The notes: a model not told the origin generated them from the sequence alone. Shown: positions 1-9,099, counted from the first letter of the stretch. The stretch is 64,000 bases of DNA from an uncultured Bacillota bacterium (GCA_947426945.1 CANEFX010000002.1:1-64000); one strand, 5' to 3'. Program-made: numbers and translations.

Positions 1-47
1 ATGATTTTATCTACTTCTACAATCATGACCGCATCCAGTTAAAGACT

Positions 48-77
48 GGAGTGGCACCGCTTGCGCTGCGCCACTCC
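48..77. repeat. Inverted repeat at the left edge of the window
   Basis: GGAGTGGC at 48-55 pairs with GCCACTCC at 70-77. There is no clear T-run on either side, so this is only a weak terminator candidate. No gene is supported in 1-168; the gene feeding this region would lie left of the window or be the minus-strand gene ending at 169. Confidence 0.4.
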
Positions 78-168
78 GCTTAAACCTCTATACTTTCTTA
101 CTTAGGCCCGCTTTTTTGTGCTGTCCGCACAACTTGGGGCGGTTCACTCTCGCCGGAGACCGTCTGTT

Positions 169-771
169 TTATGGCTCTGCTGCCGGGGCGAAAATCAGCC
201 ATTCCCACTCCTCGACATCCCAGAGCACGGCCGCGCGGCCGTCCTCCAGCATTAGCCAGCGCCGGTCCGGCTCGGGGCTGGATTCCCAGGATTCCTCTAT
301 AACCCAGGACAGGCCGTACCGCACCTCCCCCTCGTCGGGAGAGAGCCGGACACTCTCCCCCGTGCTCCGATAGAGCCCGCCGTCTATCAGGACAGCCAGG
401 TTCTCCGTCCCTTCAGGGAGGCAGGGGTCGGCCGGCTCCGCGGCGGGCGGCAACTCCATATCGGAGGCGCCGCCGGCAAAGCTGTTGTCCGGACTTTCCA
501 CACCTGCCGACGGTACGCCCTGTATCCCGACCGAACTGCTGGGGGCGCCGGCCGCGCCGTCGCTCCCCTGGTTCTCCGGAGCCGCGCCGCCCCCCATACC
601 GATATCCTTCAGCTGAAACGCCCCGTAGCCCAGCGTCAGAACCACCGCGGCGCTGGCCGCCAGACTGATCCAGCGGCTGTAATCCTGCCGGTGCGGTTGG
701 TACGCCTCCGCCTCCCGGATCAGGCCGTCGTCCAGCAGGCCGATGGCATCCAATAAGTGTTCAGAAGTCAT
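169..771 (-). CDS. Probable anti-sigma factor or sigma-linked membrane protein
   Basis: A 200-residue protein with a soluble N-terminus, one membrane segment at about residues 34-53 (WISLAASAAVVLTLGYGAF), a Gly/Ser/Pro-rich linker and an acidic C-terminal domain that would be extracytoplasmic. Its ATG overlaps the stop of the upstream ECF sigma gene (ATGA), so the two are translationally coupled. That arrangement and topology are typical of a sigma/anti-sigma pair. The usual zinc-binding HxxxCxxC motif of ZAS anti-sigma factors is not visible, so the regulatory role is inferred from context and not from a recognised domain. It could instead be a sigma-controlled envelope protein. Confidence 0.6.
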   Translation of the reverse strand: MTSEHLLDAIGLLDDGLIREAEAYQPHRQDYSRWISLAASAAVVLTLGYGAFQLKDIGMGGGAAPENQGSDGAAGAPSSSVGIQGVPSAGVESPDNSFAGGASDMELPPAAEPADPCLPEGTENLAVLIDGGLYRSTGESVRLSPDEGEVRYGLSWVIEESWESSPEPDRRWLMLEDGRAAVLWDVEEWEWLIFAPAAEP

Positions 772-1328
772 ACCGCGACCCCCTCTTTCTCCAGCTCCTG
801 CCGAAGCTTATTCCGCATTCGGTGGAGCTTCGACTTCACCTGCCCCACCGGCATCCCGAACCGCCCGGCCAGCTCGCTCAGCGGTTCCAGGTGGAAATAC
901 CGCCGGACAAAGAGCGCCCGGTCCTGCTCGCTCTGGCGGCGGAGGAAGGCGGAGATGAGGGCCGCCGTCTCCCCGGCCTCCAGCCTCTCGTCCGGGCTGC
1001 GACGGTCGGGCAGACAGTCCTCCAGCTCATGGAGGGCTATCTCCACCTGATTTCCGCCCCGTTTGGCCGCCCGGATGCGCCGCCACCGGTCCAGGGACAG
1101 GTTCCGGGTCAGCTTGCCGAAAAAGGCGGACAGCACCCCGGGCCGCTGGGGCGGCATGGCGTTCCAGGCGTGGAGCCAGGTGTCGTTGACGCACTCCTCC
1201 GCATCCTCCTCCCGGTCCAGGATGCGCCGGGCGATGGCGTGGCAGTAAGGGCCGTACTTCTCCTCGCTGGCCGCAATAGCCTGTTGGGACCGGGCCCAGT
1301 ACAGATCGATGATTCTGCCGTCCTCCAT
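768..1328 (-). CDS. ECF-type RNA polymerase sigma factor
   Basis: A 186-residue sigma-70 family protein of ECF size. Region 2 is seen in the N-terminal half (YCHAIARRILDREEDAEECV followed by a WLHAWN motif). Region 4 is seen at the C-terminus (LSELAGRFGMPVGQVKSKLHRMRNKL), a helix-turn-helix that would read the -35 element. A strong ribosome site (GGGGAGG) precedes the ATG. It is the first gene of a two-gene unit with the membrane protein that overlaps its stop. A 160-bp MITE lies about 25 bp upstream of the start codon, where its promoter should be, so its expression may be altered or supplied by that element. The target genes are unknown. Confidence 0.88.
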   Translation of the reverse strand: MEDGRIIDLYWARSQQAIAASEEKYGPYCHAIARRILDREEDAEECVNDTWLHAWNAMPPQRPGVLSAFFGKLTRNLSLDRWRRIRAAKRGGNQVEIALHELEDCLPDRRSPDERLEAGETAALISAFLRRQSEQDRALFVRRYFHLEPLSELAGRFGMPVGQVKSKLHRMRNKLRQELEKEGVAV

Positions 1329-1352
1329 GGCAGAGCCTCCCCTCTTCTTTAA

Positions 1353-1512
1353 GAAAGCGCTGATTAAATCAACGTGTGCAGATTTGCATCAGAAATTTTC
1401 CGCTGACAAGGAAGAAAAACGCAGGAATCCTGACGGATTTCAAGTTTTTCTGACGCAGTTCAGCGGAAATTTATGGTGTGAAGATATGTGCGGCGATTTA
1501 TTCAGTGGTTCC
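1353..1512. mobile_element. MITE-like element with TTAA target duplication
   Basis: A 160-bp noncoding element between direct repeats TTAA (1349-1352 and 1513-1516). Its ends are long imperfect inverted repeats. The left end reads GAAAGCGCTGATTAAATC; the reverse complement of the right end reads GGAACCACTGAATAAATC. Similarity continues inwards to a shared TTTCCGCTGA motif about 40 bp from each end. No ORF is present. A TTAA duplication is what IS1380-type transposases produce, so mobilisation by such an enzyme is a reasonable inference; no transposase of that kind is in the window. Confidence 0.7.
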
Positions 1513-1530
1513 TTAACTATAACAGACGCA

Positions 1531-1567
1531 AAACCCCGCCGCAGGTTGCGCTTGCAGCGGGGTTTCT
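1531..1567. terminator. Rho-independent terminator after the rubredoxin gene
   Basis: AAACCCCGC and GCGGGGTTT form the arms of a GC-rich hairpin directly after the minus-strand flavin reductase-rubredoxin gene (stop at 1577). It could act on either strand. Confidence 0.55.
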
Positions 1568-1576
1568 GAAAATTTT

Positions 1577-2194
1577 TCAGGCCAGCGGCTCGAAATCGGA
1601 GGCGGGATGCTTGCACAGGGGGCAGATATAATCGGCTGGCAGCTCGTCCCCCTCGTAGACATAGCCGCAGACCTTGCACACCCAGCGCTTCTTCTCGCTG
1701 GGGGCGGGGGCGCCGGGCTTTGGCTTGATGTGAGCCTGATAGTAGCTGTAGGTGGCGCTGGGCACGGAAGAGAGCACGCCGCCGTCCAGCACGTCGGCCA
1801 GAAAGAGGGTATGGGTGCCCAGGTCGGTGGCGGACACCACCTTGCAGCTCATCCAGGCGTTGGTCCCCCGGGTGACGTAGCGAATGCCGTCGGCGTCCTT
1901 TGCTGTGTGCTGCTCAAATCCGGCGAACTTGTCCGTGTCCCGGCCGGACTGGAACCCAAAACGCTTGAAAAGTTCGAAATCCGCCTCCTCCGAGAGAATA
2001 GACAGGGTAAAACGACCCGTCTCCTGCACCATGTCGTGAGTATAATTACTCTTGTTCACGGCGCAGACAATGCGGTTGGGGGTGGTGGTCACCTGAATAG
2101 CAGTGTTGGTAATACAGCCGTTATCCTTGTCCCCCCGGCGGGCGGAGAGTACAAACAGGCCGTAGCTCAGGGAGTACATGACCTTGTTATCCAT
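1577..2194 (-). CDS. Flavin reductase-like protein with C-terminal rubredoxin domain
   Basis: A 205-residue fusion. Residues 1 to about 150 form an FMN-binding split-barrel flavin reductase domain ([13 protein letters not shown] start, [15 protein letters not shown] strand). The last 37 residues are a rubredoxin: CxxCG at about 173-177 and CPLC at about 191-194 hold one iron atom. Such high-molecular-weight rubredoxins pass electrons from NAD(P)H to flavodiiron or related oxygen- and NO-detoxifying proteins in the cytoplasm of anaerobes. The partner is not encoded nearby. The gene stands alone, with a terminator downstream and an 88-bp hairpin repeat behind its promoter. Electron transfer is well supported by the domains; the final acceptor is inferred. 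Confidence 0.85.
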   Translation of the reverse strand: MDNKVMYSLSYGLFVLSARRGDKDNGCITNTAIQVTTTPNRIVCAVNKSNYTHDMVQETGRFTLSILSEEADFELFKRFGFQSGRDTDKFAGFEQHTAKDADGIRYVTRGTNAWMSCKVVSATDLGTHTLFLADVLDGGVLSSVPSATYSYYQAHIKPKPGAPAPSEKKRWVCKVCGYVYEGDELPADYICPLCKHPASDFEPLA

Positions 2195-2279
2195 AAAAAA
2201 TCCTCCTTTGTTCAGTGTGCTTTGAATGGAATCAGTCTATCACAGCTTGCCCAAAAAGTCCAGTTAAAATTCTCCAAAA

Positions 2280-2367
2280 GGAGTGTCTGCAGAGAAGATA
2301 TATTGACGTGCTTCCCCCGCCTCCGGCGGGGGAAGCACAAACAATATTTCTGCGTTTAGGACACTAA
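2280..2367. repeat. Dispersed 88-bp hairpin MITE, copy A
   Basis: The centre is a near-perfect hairpin (GTGCTTCCCCCGCC and GGCGGGGGAAGCAC). The outer ends are related inverted repeats beginning GGAGTGTC. Against the reverse complement of copy B (50477-50564) about 75 of 88 bases match, and both are exactly 88 bp. It fills the space between the divergent rubredoxin and blaI-like genes. Confidence 0.8.
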
Positions 2368-2377
2368 AATTTTCTGG

Positions 2378-2417
2378 TTTACATTGTAGACCAGTTGTGG
2401 TATGATAGGTCTACAAA
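2378..2417 (+). promoter_or_regulatory. Promoter and dyad operator of the blaI-like gene
   Basis: TTTACA (2378-2383), a 17-bp spacer and TATGAT (2401-2406) make a strong sigma-A promoter. An inverted repeat, TTGTAGACC at 2384-2392 and GGTCTACAA at 2408-2416, straddles the -10 region and spacer. BlaI/MecI repressors bind dyads built on TGTA/TACA, so this is the likely autoregulatory operator. Confidence 0.75.
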
Positions 2418-2441
2418 GTAAACCAAAGGAGGCTGGATAGG

Positions 2442-2822
2442 ATGGACAACATCAACCTGACCAACAGCGAGTGGTATGTGCTGGACTGCCTGTGGGAGAA
2501 GTCCCCCATGACGGTGATGGAGCTGGTGGCCGCCCTGGGAGAGCGGCGGGACTGGGCCAAAAGCACTACCATTACCACCCTGCGGCGGATGGAGGACAAA
2601 AAGCTTGTCCTGTGCACTCTGGAGGGCCGGACGAAGCACTACGCCCCGGCCGTCCAAAAGGACCGGGCCGTGCGCCGGGAGACCCGCTCCTTCCTGGACA
2701 AGGTATATCAGGGCAGCGTGGGGCTGATGGTATCCGCCCTGGCCCGGGACAAGGCCCTGTCCAGGGCGGAAATTGACGAGCTGTATGAAATTCTGCGCAA
2801 AGCGGAGGAGGGAGAGACATGA
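2442..2822 (+). CDS. BlaI/MecI/CopY-family transcriptional repressor
   Basis: A 126-residue winged-helix repressor. The N-terminal half has the family pattern (LTNSEWYVLDCLWEKSPMTV, then KSTTITTLRRMEDKKLV as recognition helix and wing). The C-terminal half is the helical dimerisation and cleavage region. In characterised systems the repressor is released when a membrane-bound M56 protease is activated by an envelope signal. Its stop overlaps the start of exactly such a protease gene (ATGA), so the pair is a regulatory operon controlled from the dyad operator upstream. No beta-lactamase is nearby, so the regulated genes and the inducing signal are unknown. Confidence 0.9.
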   Translation: MDNINLTNSEWYVLDCLWEKSPMTVMELVAALGERRDWAKSTTITTLRRMEDKKLVLCTLEGRTKHYAPAVQKDRAVRRETRSFLDKVYQGSVGLMVSALARDKALSRAEIDELYEILRKAEEGET

Positions 2823-5800
2823 ATCTGCTGGTTCAATGGGCCATTACATCCTCGATCCTGATTTTGATCGTGCTGGCGGTCCGGCGGCTGTTCCGGGACA
2901 GGCTGTCCGCCCGGCTGCGGTACGCCCTGTGGGGGGTGGTGCTCCTGCGGCTGCTGGTCCCCTTCCAGGTGGAGCTGCCCGCCGCCGCCTCGAAGTCCCT
3001 GCCGCTGCTGGCCTCTAATCTGGTCTCTGACGTGGACCCCTGGCTGGACGAGGCTATGCTGTACGCCCTGCCCACCGAGGTCTACCCCGGCAATCAGAGC
3101 CTGACGGAGGGGAGCACCGTCATCGACCGGACGCTGCACAGCGGCAGCGATTCCGACCGGGCCTACTACTCCGGCGGCGTGGTCGTCGACCGGGAGCACG
3201 CCACCCACTACTTCTTTATGATGCCCGCCTCGGAGCTGCTGACGGCAATCTGGGGCACGGGCACGGCCCTGTGCCTGCTGGTAATCCTGTACAGCAACTG
3301 GGGCTTTTTCCTCCGCCTGGGCCGGAGCCGGAAGCGGCTGGAGGGCATCGACGCCCCCATTCCGGTCTACGCGGCGGAGGGACTGTCCTCCCCCTGCCTG
3401 TTTGGGGTGCTCCGGCCCGCCGTCTATGTGACCCCAGAGGCGGCGGAGAATCCGGACACACTGCGCCACGTGCTGGCCCATGAGCTGACCCACTATACCC
3501 ATAAGGACCATATCTGGTCCCTCCTGCGGATTTTGGCACTGGCCCTCCACTGGTACAACCCCTTGGTGTGGCTGGCGGTGTGGCTATCCAAGGGGGACGG
3601 GGAGCTGGCCTGCGACGAGGGGGCGGTCCGGCAGCTGGGGGAGGCCGAGCGCATTCCCTACGGCCGGACGCTGGTGGATATGGTGGCCGCCCGGTCATTG
3701 CGGCCCGGCGACCTGCTGTCCTGCTCTACTGCCATGACGGGCGGAAAGAAGTCCATCCAGCAGCGGGTGGCCCGGCTGGTAAAGAAGCCCGAGACGGTAA
3801 AAACCGCTCTTTTCACTGTCATTGCCCTGGTGGCACTGTCGGCGGTGTTCGTCTTCGTCGGGCGGGGAGACAACACCCCAAGGAATTTCCAGAGCTTTGT
3901 GGACAGGGCCACGGCTATCCGCTATATCCCACCCACTTACTCCAGCAAGCTCTACCCCAGCCCCATCACCGCCCCGGACCTGCTGGCCGAGGCGAAGGAG
4001 GCCCTGTCGGGCGTCACCACCCTGAACGACGGCGACCCCCAGCCCGACCTGAGCCCGAAGGCGCTGATGCACACGTCCTGGGTCCTCCTGACCTTCGAGG
4101 GCGGGGAGATGGAATACTCCCTCCTGTGGCAGAACGACCGCACCTATCTGTTCCCGGGGAACATCTACCGGCAGTACCTGGACCTCAGGGAGGAAGAGGG
4201 GGAGACCGCCCAGCTCCAGGGGGTCAGCGGGACGTTGATATCAAAGCCCGGCGTCAACCTGATCACTACCCTGGAAAGGCTGGCCAACGGCAGCCGGACG
4301 CAGCAGATCACCGGCTCCGGCTCCCCGGAGTTTGAGCGGTTCCTGGCCGATCTGGACAGCGCTCAGTCCATCTTTGTGGGCCAGCCTATGATCTCCAGCG
4401 CCGGGCCCAGGCCCCCCATCACCAACCCGGAGGCTCTGGCTCAGGCCAAGGAGCTGCTGGAGAAGGCGCGGCCGCCGTTCCAGGCGCCGGAGGGCGCCAC
4501 GCTGGAGGACCTTCAGAACAGTATTGACACAGAGCCGGCACCCATCACCCAGGAGGACCTGGAGAAGATGCTCTTTGGTGGGGGAAGCCCCGTCGTCCTC
4601 TGCCCCGACGAGGCCTATCAGTTCAGCGAGGAGCACCGCTACTGGCTGTCAAACTACAAGGATGGAAGCGCCAGCGTACTGCTCCAGTGGTATCCGGAGC
4701 GGGAGGAAAATAAAATCGAGGTGCTGGCCACCTTCTCCGAGGACGTTTACAGCCAGCTGGCCGAGCTGGCCCGGACCAACAGGGCCTTTACCCGGTCCCT
4801 TGCGCTGGACCGGCTCCTCCGGGAGGCGGAAAGCGCCTCCTCCATCCGGTACCGTCCGCCCTCCTACTCCAGCTACTTTTATCGGGAGGACATCACCGAC
4901 CCGGACCTGCTGGCCAATGTCAGGGAGAGCCTGTCCTATCTGATCCCCCTGGAGGACACGGACTCCCTGCCCGACGGTCAGGCCACCATCCACGCCTCCC
5001 GAATCATCCTGACCACCGGGGAGGGGGAGATCACCTACACCCTGATTCCCTGGAAGGGCTACACCTATGTGACCCGGGGGAGCGGCGACTACTCCGTGCA
5101 GGAGGGCGGCCGGACCGAGTTCCTGCGCACCCGGACCAAGAGCAGTTTGCCCGACACCGTCTCCAGCCTGGCCGGCACCATCTCTAGCCTGGCCCGGACC
5201 CAGGAGCTGGTCTCTCAGGACCCCTATATCCCCGTTGCCATGACCCGGGCGGAGCTGGGAGGATACGAGCCTGACTTTGTGCGGGAGCAGGGCATCCGAC
5301 TCCAGGGCCGGCCCGGCGGAGAGGACGGCGTGACCTTCTCCAGAGGCTACCGGGTCCGTGGCAGCGGCGCCATCCTGCTGGAATACGGGGGCGACGAGAC
5401 CCACGCCGGCGGCTGGATGCTGGAGCTGCGGGAGAAGGACTGGAGCGTCCTGTCCGACCAGCCCTCGGTGCTCCGCCTCGCGCCCACCATCTACGGCATG
5501 CCCGGCTCCAGCTGGACCTATGAGATCATGGAGCCCACCCTCTTCGCCGCCTATTGGAAGCCCAGGGACGTGGTCTCGGTCACCGCGGGGGACTACAACC
5601 CGGGACAGAAGGTGGAAATGGACCTCCCCGCTCTGAAAGACCAACTCACCCAGGCGCTGTATCACCAGTTTTCCGACGACTATGACAAGGAGAAATACGG
5701 GCAGTACGTTGTCACCATCCAGGTGGAGGGCACCGGCCTGAAGAGCTATGCGGACCGGGACATCGACGAGAACGCCGACCGGCTTATCCTGTCGGCGGGC

Positions 5801-5917
5801 TCAGAGCAGGACGCGGTCTGCCTGCGCCACAAGACCTTCGCCCAGAATACGGACGCGTCATCCGCATTCGTCCGCAGCCCGGAGCTGTACCGCACCATTC
5901 GGGACCTGTTCGACTGA
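2819..5917 (+). CDS. BlaR1/MecR1-like M56 metallopeptidase with duplicated sensor region
   Basis: A 1032-residue membrane protein, much longer than BlaR1 (about 600). The N-terminal third has membrane helices and the M56 zinc motif H221-E-L-T-H225 with a downstream glutamate (GDGELACDEGAV). A last helix near residues 335-350 leads to a large outside region. That region is not the penicillin-binding sensor of BlaR1. It contains two copies of a domain starting IRYIPPTYSSK (about residue 366) and IRYRPPSYSSY (about 676), each followed by a D-LLA motif and a strand-rich stretch. The protease is expected to cleave or inactivate the BlaI-like repressor upstream. The ligand is unknown; the domain duplication suggests a sensor unlike the beta-lactam type. 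Confidence 0.82.
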   Translation: MNLLVQWAITSSILILIVLAVRRLFRDRLSARLRYALWGVVLLRLLVPFQVELPAAASKSLPLLASNLVSDVDPWLDEAMLYALPTEVYPGNQSLTEGSTVIDRTLHSGSDSDRAYYSGGVVVDREHATHYFFMMPASELLTAIWGTGTALCLLVILYSNWGFFLRLGRSRKRLEGIDAPIPVYAAEGLSSPCLFGVLRPAVYVTPEAAENPDTLRHVLAHELTHYTHKDHIWSLLRILALALHWYNPLVWLAVWLSKGDGELACDEGAVRQLGEAERIPYGRTLVDMVAARSLRPGDLLSCSTAMTGGKKSIQQRVARLVKKPETVKTALFTVIALVALSAVFVFVGRGDNTPRNFQSFVDRATAIRYIPPTYSSKLYPSPITAPDLLAEAKEALSGVTTLNDGDPQPDLSPKALMHTSWVLLTFEGGEMEYSLLWQNDRTYLFPGNIYRQYLDLREEEGETAQLQGVSGTLISKPGVNLITTLERLANGSRTQQITGSGSPEFERFLADLDSAQSIFVGQPMISSAGPRPPITNPEALAQAKELLEKARPPFQAPEGATLEDLQNSIDTEPAPITQEDLEKMLFGGGSPVVLCPDEAYQFSEEHRYWLSNYKDGSASVLLQWYPEREENKIEVLATFSEDVYSQLAELARTNRAFTRSLALDRLLREAESASSIRYRPPSYSSYFYREDITDPDLLANVRESLSYLIPLEDTDSLPDGQATIHASRIILTTGEGEITYTLIPWKGYTYVTRGSGDYSVQEGGRTEFLRTRTKSSLPDTVSSLAGTISSLARTQELVSQDPYIPVAMTRAELGGYEPDFVREQGIRLQGRPGGEDGVTFSRGYRVRGSGAILLEYGGDETHAGGWMLELREKDWSVLSDQPSVLRLAPTIYGMPGSSWTYEIMEPTLFAAYWKPRDVVSVTAGDYNPGQKVEMDLPALKDQLTQALYHQFSDDYDKEKYGQYVVTIQVEGTGLKSYADRDIDENADRLILSAGSEQDAVCLRHKTFAQNTDASSAFVRSPELYRTIRDLFD

Positions 5918-5934
5918 TTTGATTCCGCTTCCAG

Positions 5935-5967
5935 CCCCGGCGGCCTCTGCCGCCGGGGCCTCTTTTT
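5935..5967 (+). terminator. Rho-independent terminator of the blaI-M56 operon
   Basis: CCCCGGCGG and CCGCCGGGG form a perfect stem with a 6-base loop, followed by CCTCTTTTT, 18 bp after the protease stop codon. Confidence 0.85.
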
Positions 5968-6165
5968 GTCACTTTTTCCAAATTTTTATTGCTGTTTTGT
6001 GGCTTTCGCCCATTCTGATGGCTGTTAATTTCCCGCTTTTCTTCGTTTTTACCCCGTTAAAATGCCGTTAATTTCGTTGTTTTTCAACCAAAAAATCAGT
6101 ATCATAGGATAGCAAAAAGGCTCCCTCTGAGAGGGAGGCTTGTTTAGAAAGGCAAGGTATCTCCT

Positions 6166-9099
6166 ATGAGTCTGCGCGTGGGCATTGACATCGGCTCCAC
6201 CACCGTGAAGGTGGCGGTCCTCAATGAACAGGATAAGCTGCTGTTCCGCTCCTATGAGCGGCATTTCTCCAAAACCCGGGAGCGGGCTCTGGAGACGCTG
6301 AACTCCATCCGGGACATGCTCTCCGGCCAGGATATCAAGGTCACCATCACCGGCTCCGCTGGACTGGGGGTGGCCGACGCCGCCGGCATCGACTTTGTAC
6401 AGGAGGTATACGCCACCGCCGCCGCCGTGAATACCTACATCCCCGACACCGACGCGGTAATCGAGCTGGGGGGCGAGGACGCCAAGATCATCTTCTTCGG
6501 CGGGGCGCTGGAGGAGCGGATGAACGGCTCCTGCGCCGGGGGCACTGGGGCCTTTATCGACCAGATGGCCACGCTGATGAACGTGTCCGTCAGCGAGCTG
6601 GACGAGCTGAGCCTGAAGCATGAGAAAATCTACCCCATCGCCTCCCGTTGCGGGGTGTTCGCCAAGAGCGATATCCAGCCCATCCTCAACCAGGGCGGGC
6701 GGAAGGAGGACGTGGCCGCCTCTATCTTTCAGGCGGTGGTGGACCAGACGGTGGCCGGCCTCACCCAGGGCCGGGAGCTGAAGGGCCGGATCGTCTTTCT
6801 GGGCGGGCCGCTCCACTTCCTCATGGGGCTGCGGCAGCGGTTTGTGGAGACGCTGAGGCTGGATTCCGACCACGCCGTTTTCCCCGAGGACGGGGACTGC
6901 TTCGCCGCCATGGGGGCCGCCCTGTGCGCCACCGACTACCAGCCCGTCCTCTTTGAGACGGTGATGAAAAAGCTAGAGGACAGCGCCGGAACCGCCACGG
7001 TGGTGGATACCATGCCGCCGCTGTTCACCAGTCAGGCGGAGTACGAGGCCTTTGCCGCACGGCACAACGCCAGCCGCCCTCCGGAGGCGGATATCCATAC
7101 TTATGCCGGCCCCGCCTGGCTGGGCATCGACGCCGGCTCCACCACCACCAAGCTGGCCCTCATCGCCCCCGACGGCGGGCTGCTGTACACCTACTACCAC
7201 TCCAACCAGGGCAACCCGGTATCCATCGTGCTGGAACAGCTGAGGGAGATTTACCGGCTGTGCGGAGACCGAATTGCAATCAAGGGCGCGGCCGTTACCG
7301 GCTACGGCGAGGACCTGATCAAAAACGCCTTCAACTGTGACCTGGGGCTGGTGGAGACTATGGCCCACTACAAGGCCGCCGCCCACTTTCAACCCCAGGT
7401 AGACTTCATCATCGACATCGGCGGGCAGGACATGAAGTGCTTCAAGATCCGCAACGGGGCGGTGGACTCTATCATGCTCAACGAGGCCTGTTCCTCGGGC
7501 TGCGGCTCCTTTATTGAGACTTTTGCCAAGGCGCTGGGCTACAGCATCGCCGACTTCGCACGTCTGGGCCTGTTCACCCCCAAGCCGGTAAACCTGGGCT
7601 CCCGATGCACCGTATTTATGAACTCCAGCGTCAAACAGGCACAGAAGGACGGGGCCAGCGTGGAGGATATCTCCGCCGGGCTGTCCACCTCCATTGTGAA
7701 AAATGCTATTTATAAGGTGATCCGGGCCGCCTCTGCCGACGACCTGGGCAAACATATCGTGGTTCAGGGAGGCACCTTTCTCAACGACGCGGTGCTCCGG
7801 GCCTTTGAGCAGGAGCTGGGACGGGAGGTCACCCGCCCGGTAATCGCCGGCATCATGGGGGCCTTCGGCGCCGCGCTGGCCGCCCGGGACCTGGGGCTGG
7901 AGAAGTCCGCCCTGCTGAGCGCCAGGGCGCTGGAATCCTTTTCCCACACTGCCCGGCCCGCCACCTGCGGGCTGTGCACCAATCACTGCTCCCTCACCGT
8001 CAACTCCTTCGACGGCGGGCGGCGGTTTGTCTCCGGCAACCGGTGCTCCCGCCCCCTGGGGGAGGAGCCCCGCCGCCTGCCCGACCTGATGCGGTATAAA
8101 TATGCAAAGCTCCGCTCACTCCAGGGCAGAGGGGAGGGGGACGGCTCCCGGGGGAGGATCGGCATCCCCTTCGGGCTGAACATGTATGAGAACCTGCCCT
8201 TCTGGTTTGAGCTGTTTACCAAGCTCAACTTTGAGGTGGTTCTCTCCCCCGAGTCCTCACGAAAGGTCTATCTCAAGGGCCAGCGCACCATCCCGTCGGA
8301 CACGGTATGCTACCCCGCCAAGCTCCTCCACGGCCACGCGGAGGCTCTGGTGGAGGCCGGAGTAGACGCCATCTTTTACCCCTGCATGCCCTACAACTTC
8401 GACGAGGGGGCGGGGGACAACAATTACAACTGCCCCGTGGTGGCCTACTACCCCGAGCTGCTGGCCGCCAACGTGCCCGAGCTGAAACAGGTCCGCTACC
8501 TCTACCCGTATTTCGGGCTCCACCGCCCCAAGGATATGGAACGCAAGGCCGGAGAGTGGTTTTTCAACGAGTTCCAGGTCCCACGCCGGGAGACGGCGGC
8601 GGCAGTGAAATCGGCTTATATCGCCTACGACGCCTATAAAAACGACCTGCGGAACACCGCCCGGACCTACATCGACAACGCCCGGGCCGAGGGGCGGCCA
8701 ATCCTGGTGGTGGCCGGCCGGCCCTACCACATGGATCCGGAGATCAACCACGGCATCAACGACCTGATTACCTCCTACGGCTTTGTACTGGTCACTGAGG
8801 ACGCGGTGGCCTGGCTGGAGGATAAGGCCCCCCGGCATGTCCTCAACCAGTGGACCTACCACGCCCGGATGTATAACGCCGCCCGGTATGTTTGCACCCA
8901 GTCTGACATGGAGGTAATCCAGTTGGTCAGCTTCGGCTGCGGCATCGACGCCATCACCGGCGACGAGATGCGCTCCATTCTGGAGGGGGGCGGCAAGCTG
9001 TATACCCAGCTGAAAATCGACGATATCAGCAACCTGGGGGCGGTCAAAATTCGGATTCGTTCTCTGATGGCCGCGATTGAGGCCAGAAAGGAGCATTGA
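6166..9099 (+). CDS. 2-hydroxyacyl-CoA dehydratase activase, tandem ASKHA plus DUF2229
   Basis: A 977-residue cytoplasmic protein. Two ATPase modules of the BadF/HgdC type follow each other: GIDIGSTTVKVAV near residue 6 with GSCAGGTGAFIDQMA, and LGIDAGSTTTKLAL near residue 320 with EACSSGCGSFIETFA. The CAGGTG and CSSGCG loops normally hold a [4Fe-4S] cluster between two subunits. A third part begins with C601-GLC604-TNHC608 and continues as a DUF2229-type dehydratase-like domain. Activases of this class use ATP to inject one high-energy electron into 2-hydroxyacyl-CoA dehydratases. The gene is 1 bp from the dehydratase-like gene downstream. The substrate cannot be read from the sequence. A GC hairpin at about 6117-6138 lies in the leader. 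Confidence 0.88.
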   Translation: MSLRVGIDIGSTTVKVAVLNEQDKLLFRSYERHFSKTRERALETLNSIRDMLSGQDIKVTITGSAGLGVADAAGIDFVQEVYATAAAVNTYIPDTDAVIELGGEDAKIIFFGGALEERMNGSCAGGTGAFIDQMATLMNVSVSELDELSLKHEKIYPIASRCGVFAKSDIQPILNQGGRKEDVAASIFQAVVDQTVAGLTQGRELKGRIVFLGGPLHFLMGLRQRFVETLRLDSDHAVFPEDGDCFAAMGAALCATDYQPVLFETVMKKLEDSAGTATVVDTMPPLFTSQAEYEAFAARHNASRPPEADIHTYAGPAWLGIDAGSTTTKLALIAPDGGLLYTYYHSNQGNPVSIVLEQLREIYRLCGDRIAIKGAAVTGYGEDLIKNAFNCDLGLVETMAHYKAAAHFQPQVDFIIDIGGQDMKCFKIRNGAVDSIMLNEACSSGCGSFIETFAKALGYSIADFARLGLFTPKPVNLGSRCTVFMNSSVKQAQKDGASVEDISAGLSTSIVKNAIYKVIRAASADDLGKHIVVQGGTFLNDAVLRAFEQELGREVTRPVIAGIMGAFGAALAARDLGLEKSALLSARALESFSHTARPATCGLCTNHCSLTVNSFDGGRRFVSGNRCSRPLGEEPRRLPDLMRYKYAKLRSLQGRGEGDGSRGRIGIPFGLNMYENLPFWFELFTKLNFEVVLSPESSRKVYLKGQRTIPSDTVCYPAKLLHGHAEALVEAGVDAIFYPCMPYNFDEGAGDNNYNCPVVAYYPELLAANVPELKQVRYLYPYFGLHRPKDMERKAGEWFFNEFQVPRRETAAAVKSAYIAYDAYKNDLRNTARTYIDNARAEGRPILVVAGRPYHMDPEINHGINDLITSYGFVLVTEDAVAWLEDKAPRHVLNQWTYHARMYNAARYVCTQSDMEVIQLVSFGCGIDAITGDEMRSILEGGGKLYTQLKIDDISNLGAVKIRIRSLMAAIEARKEH

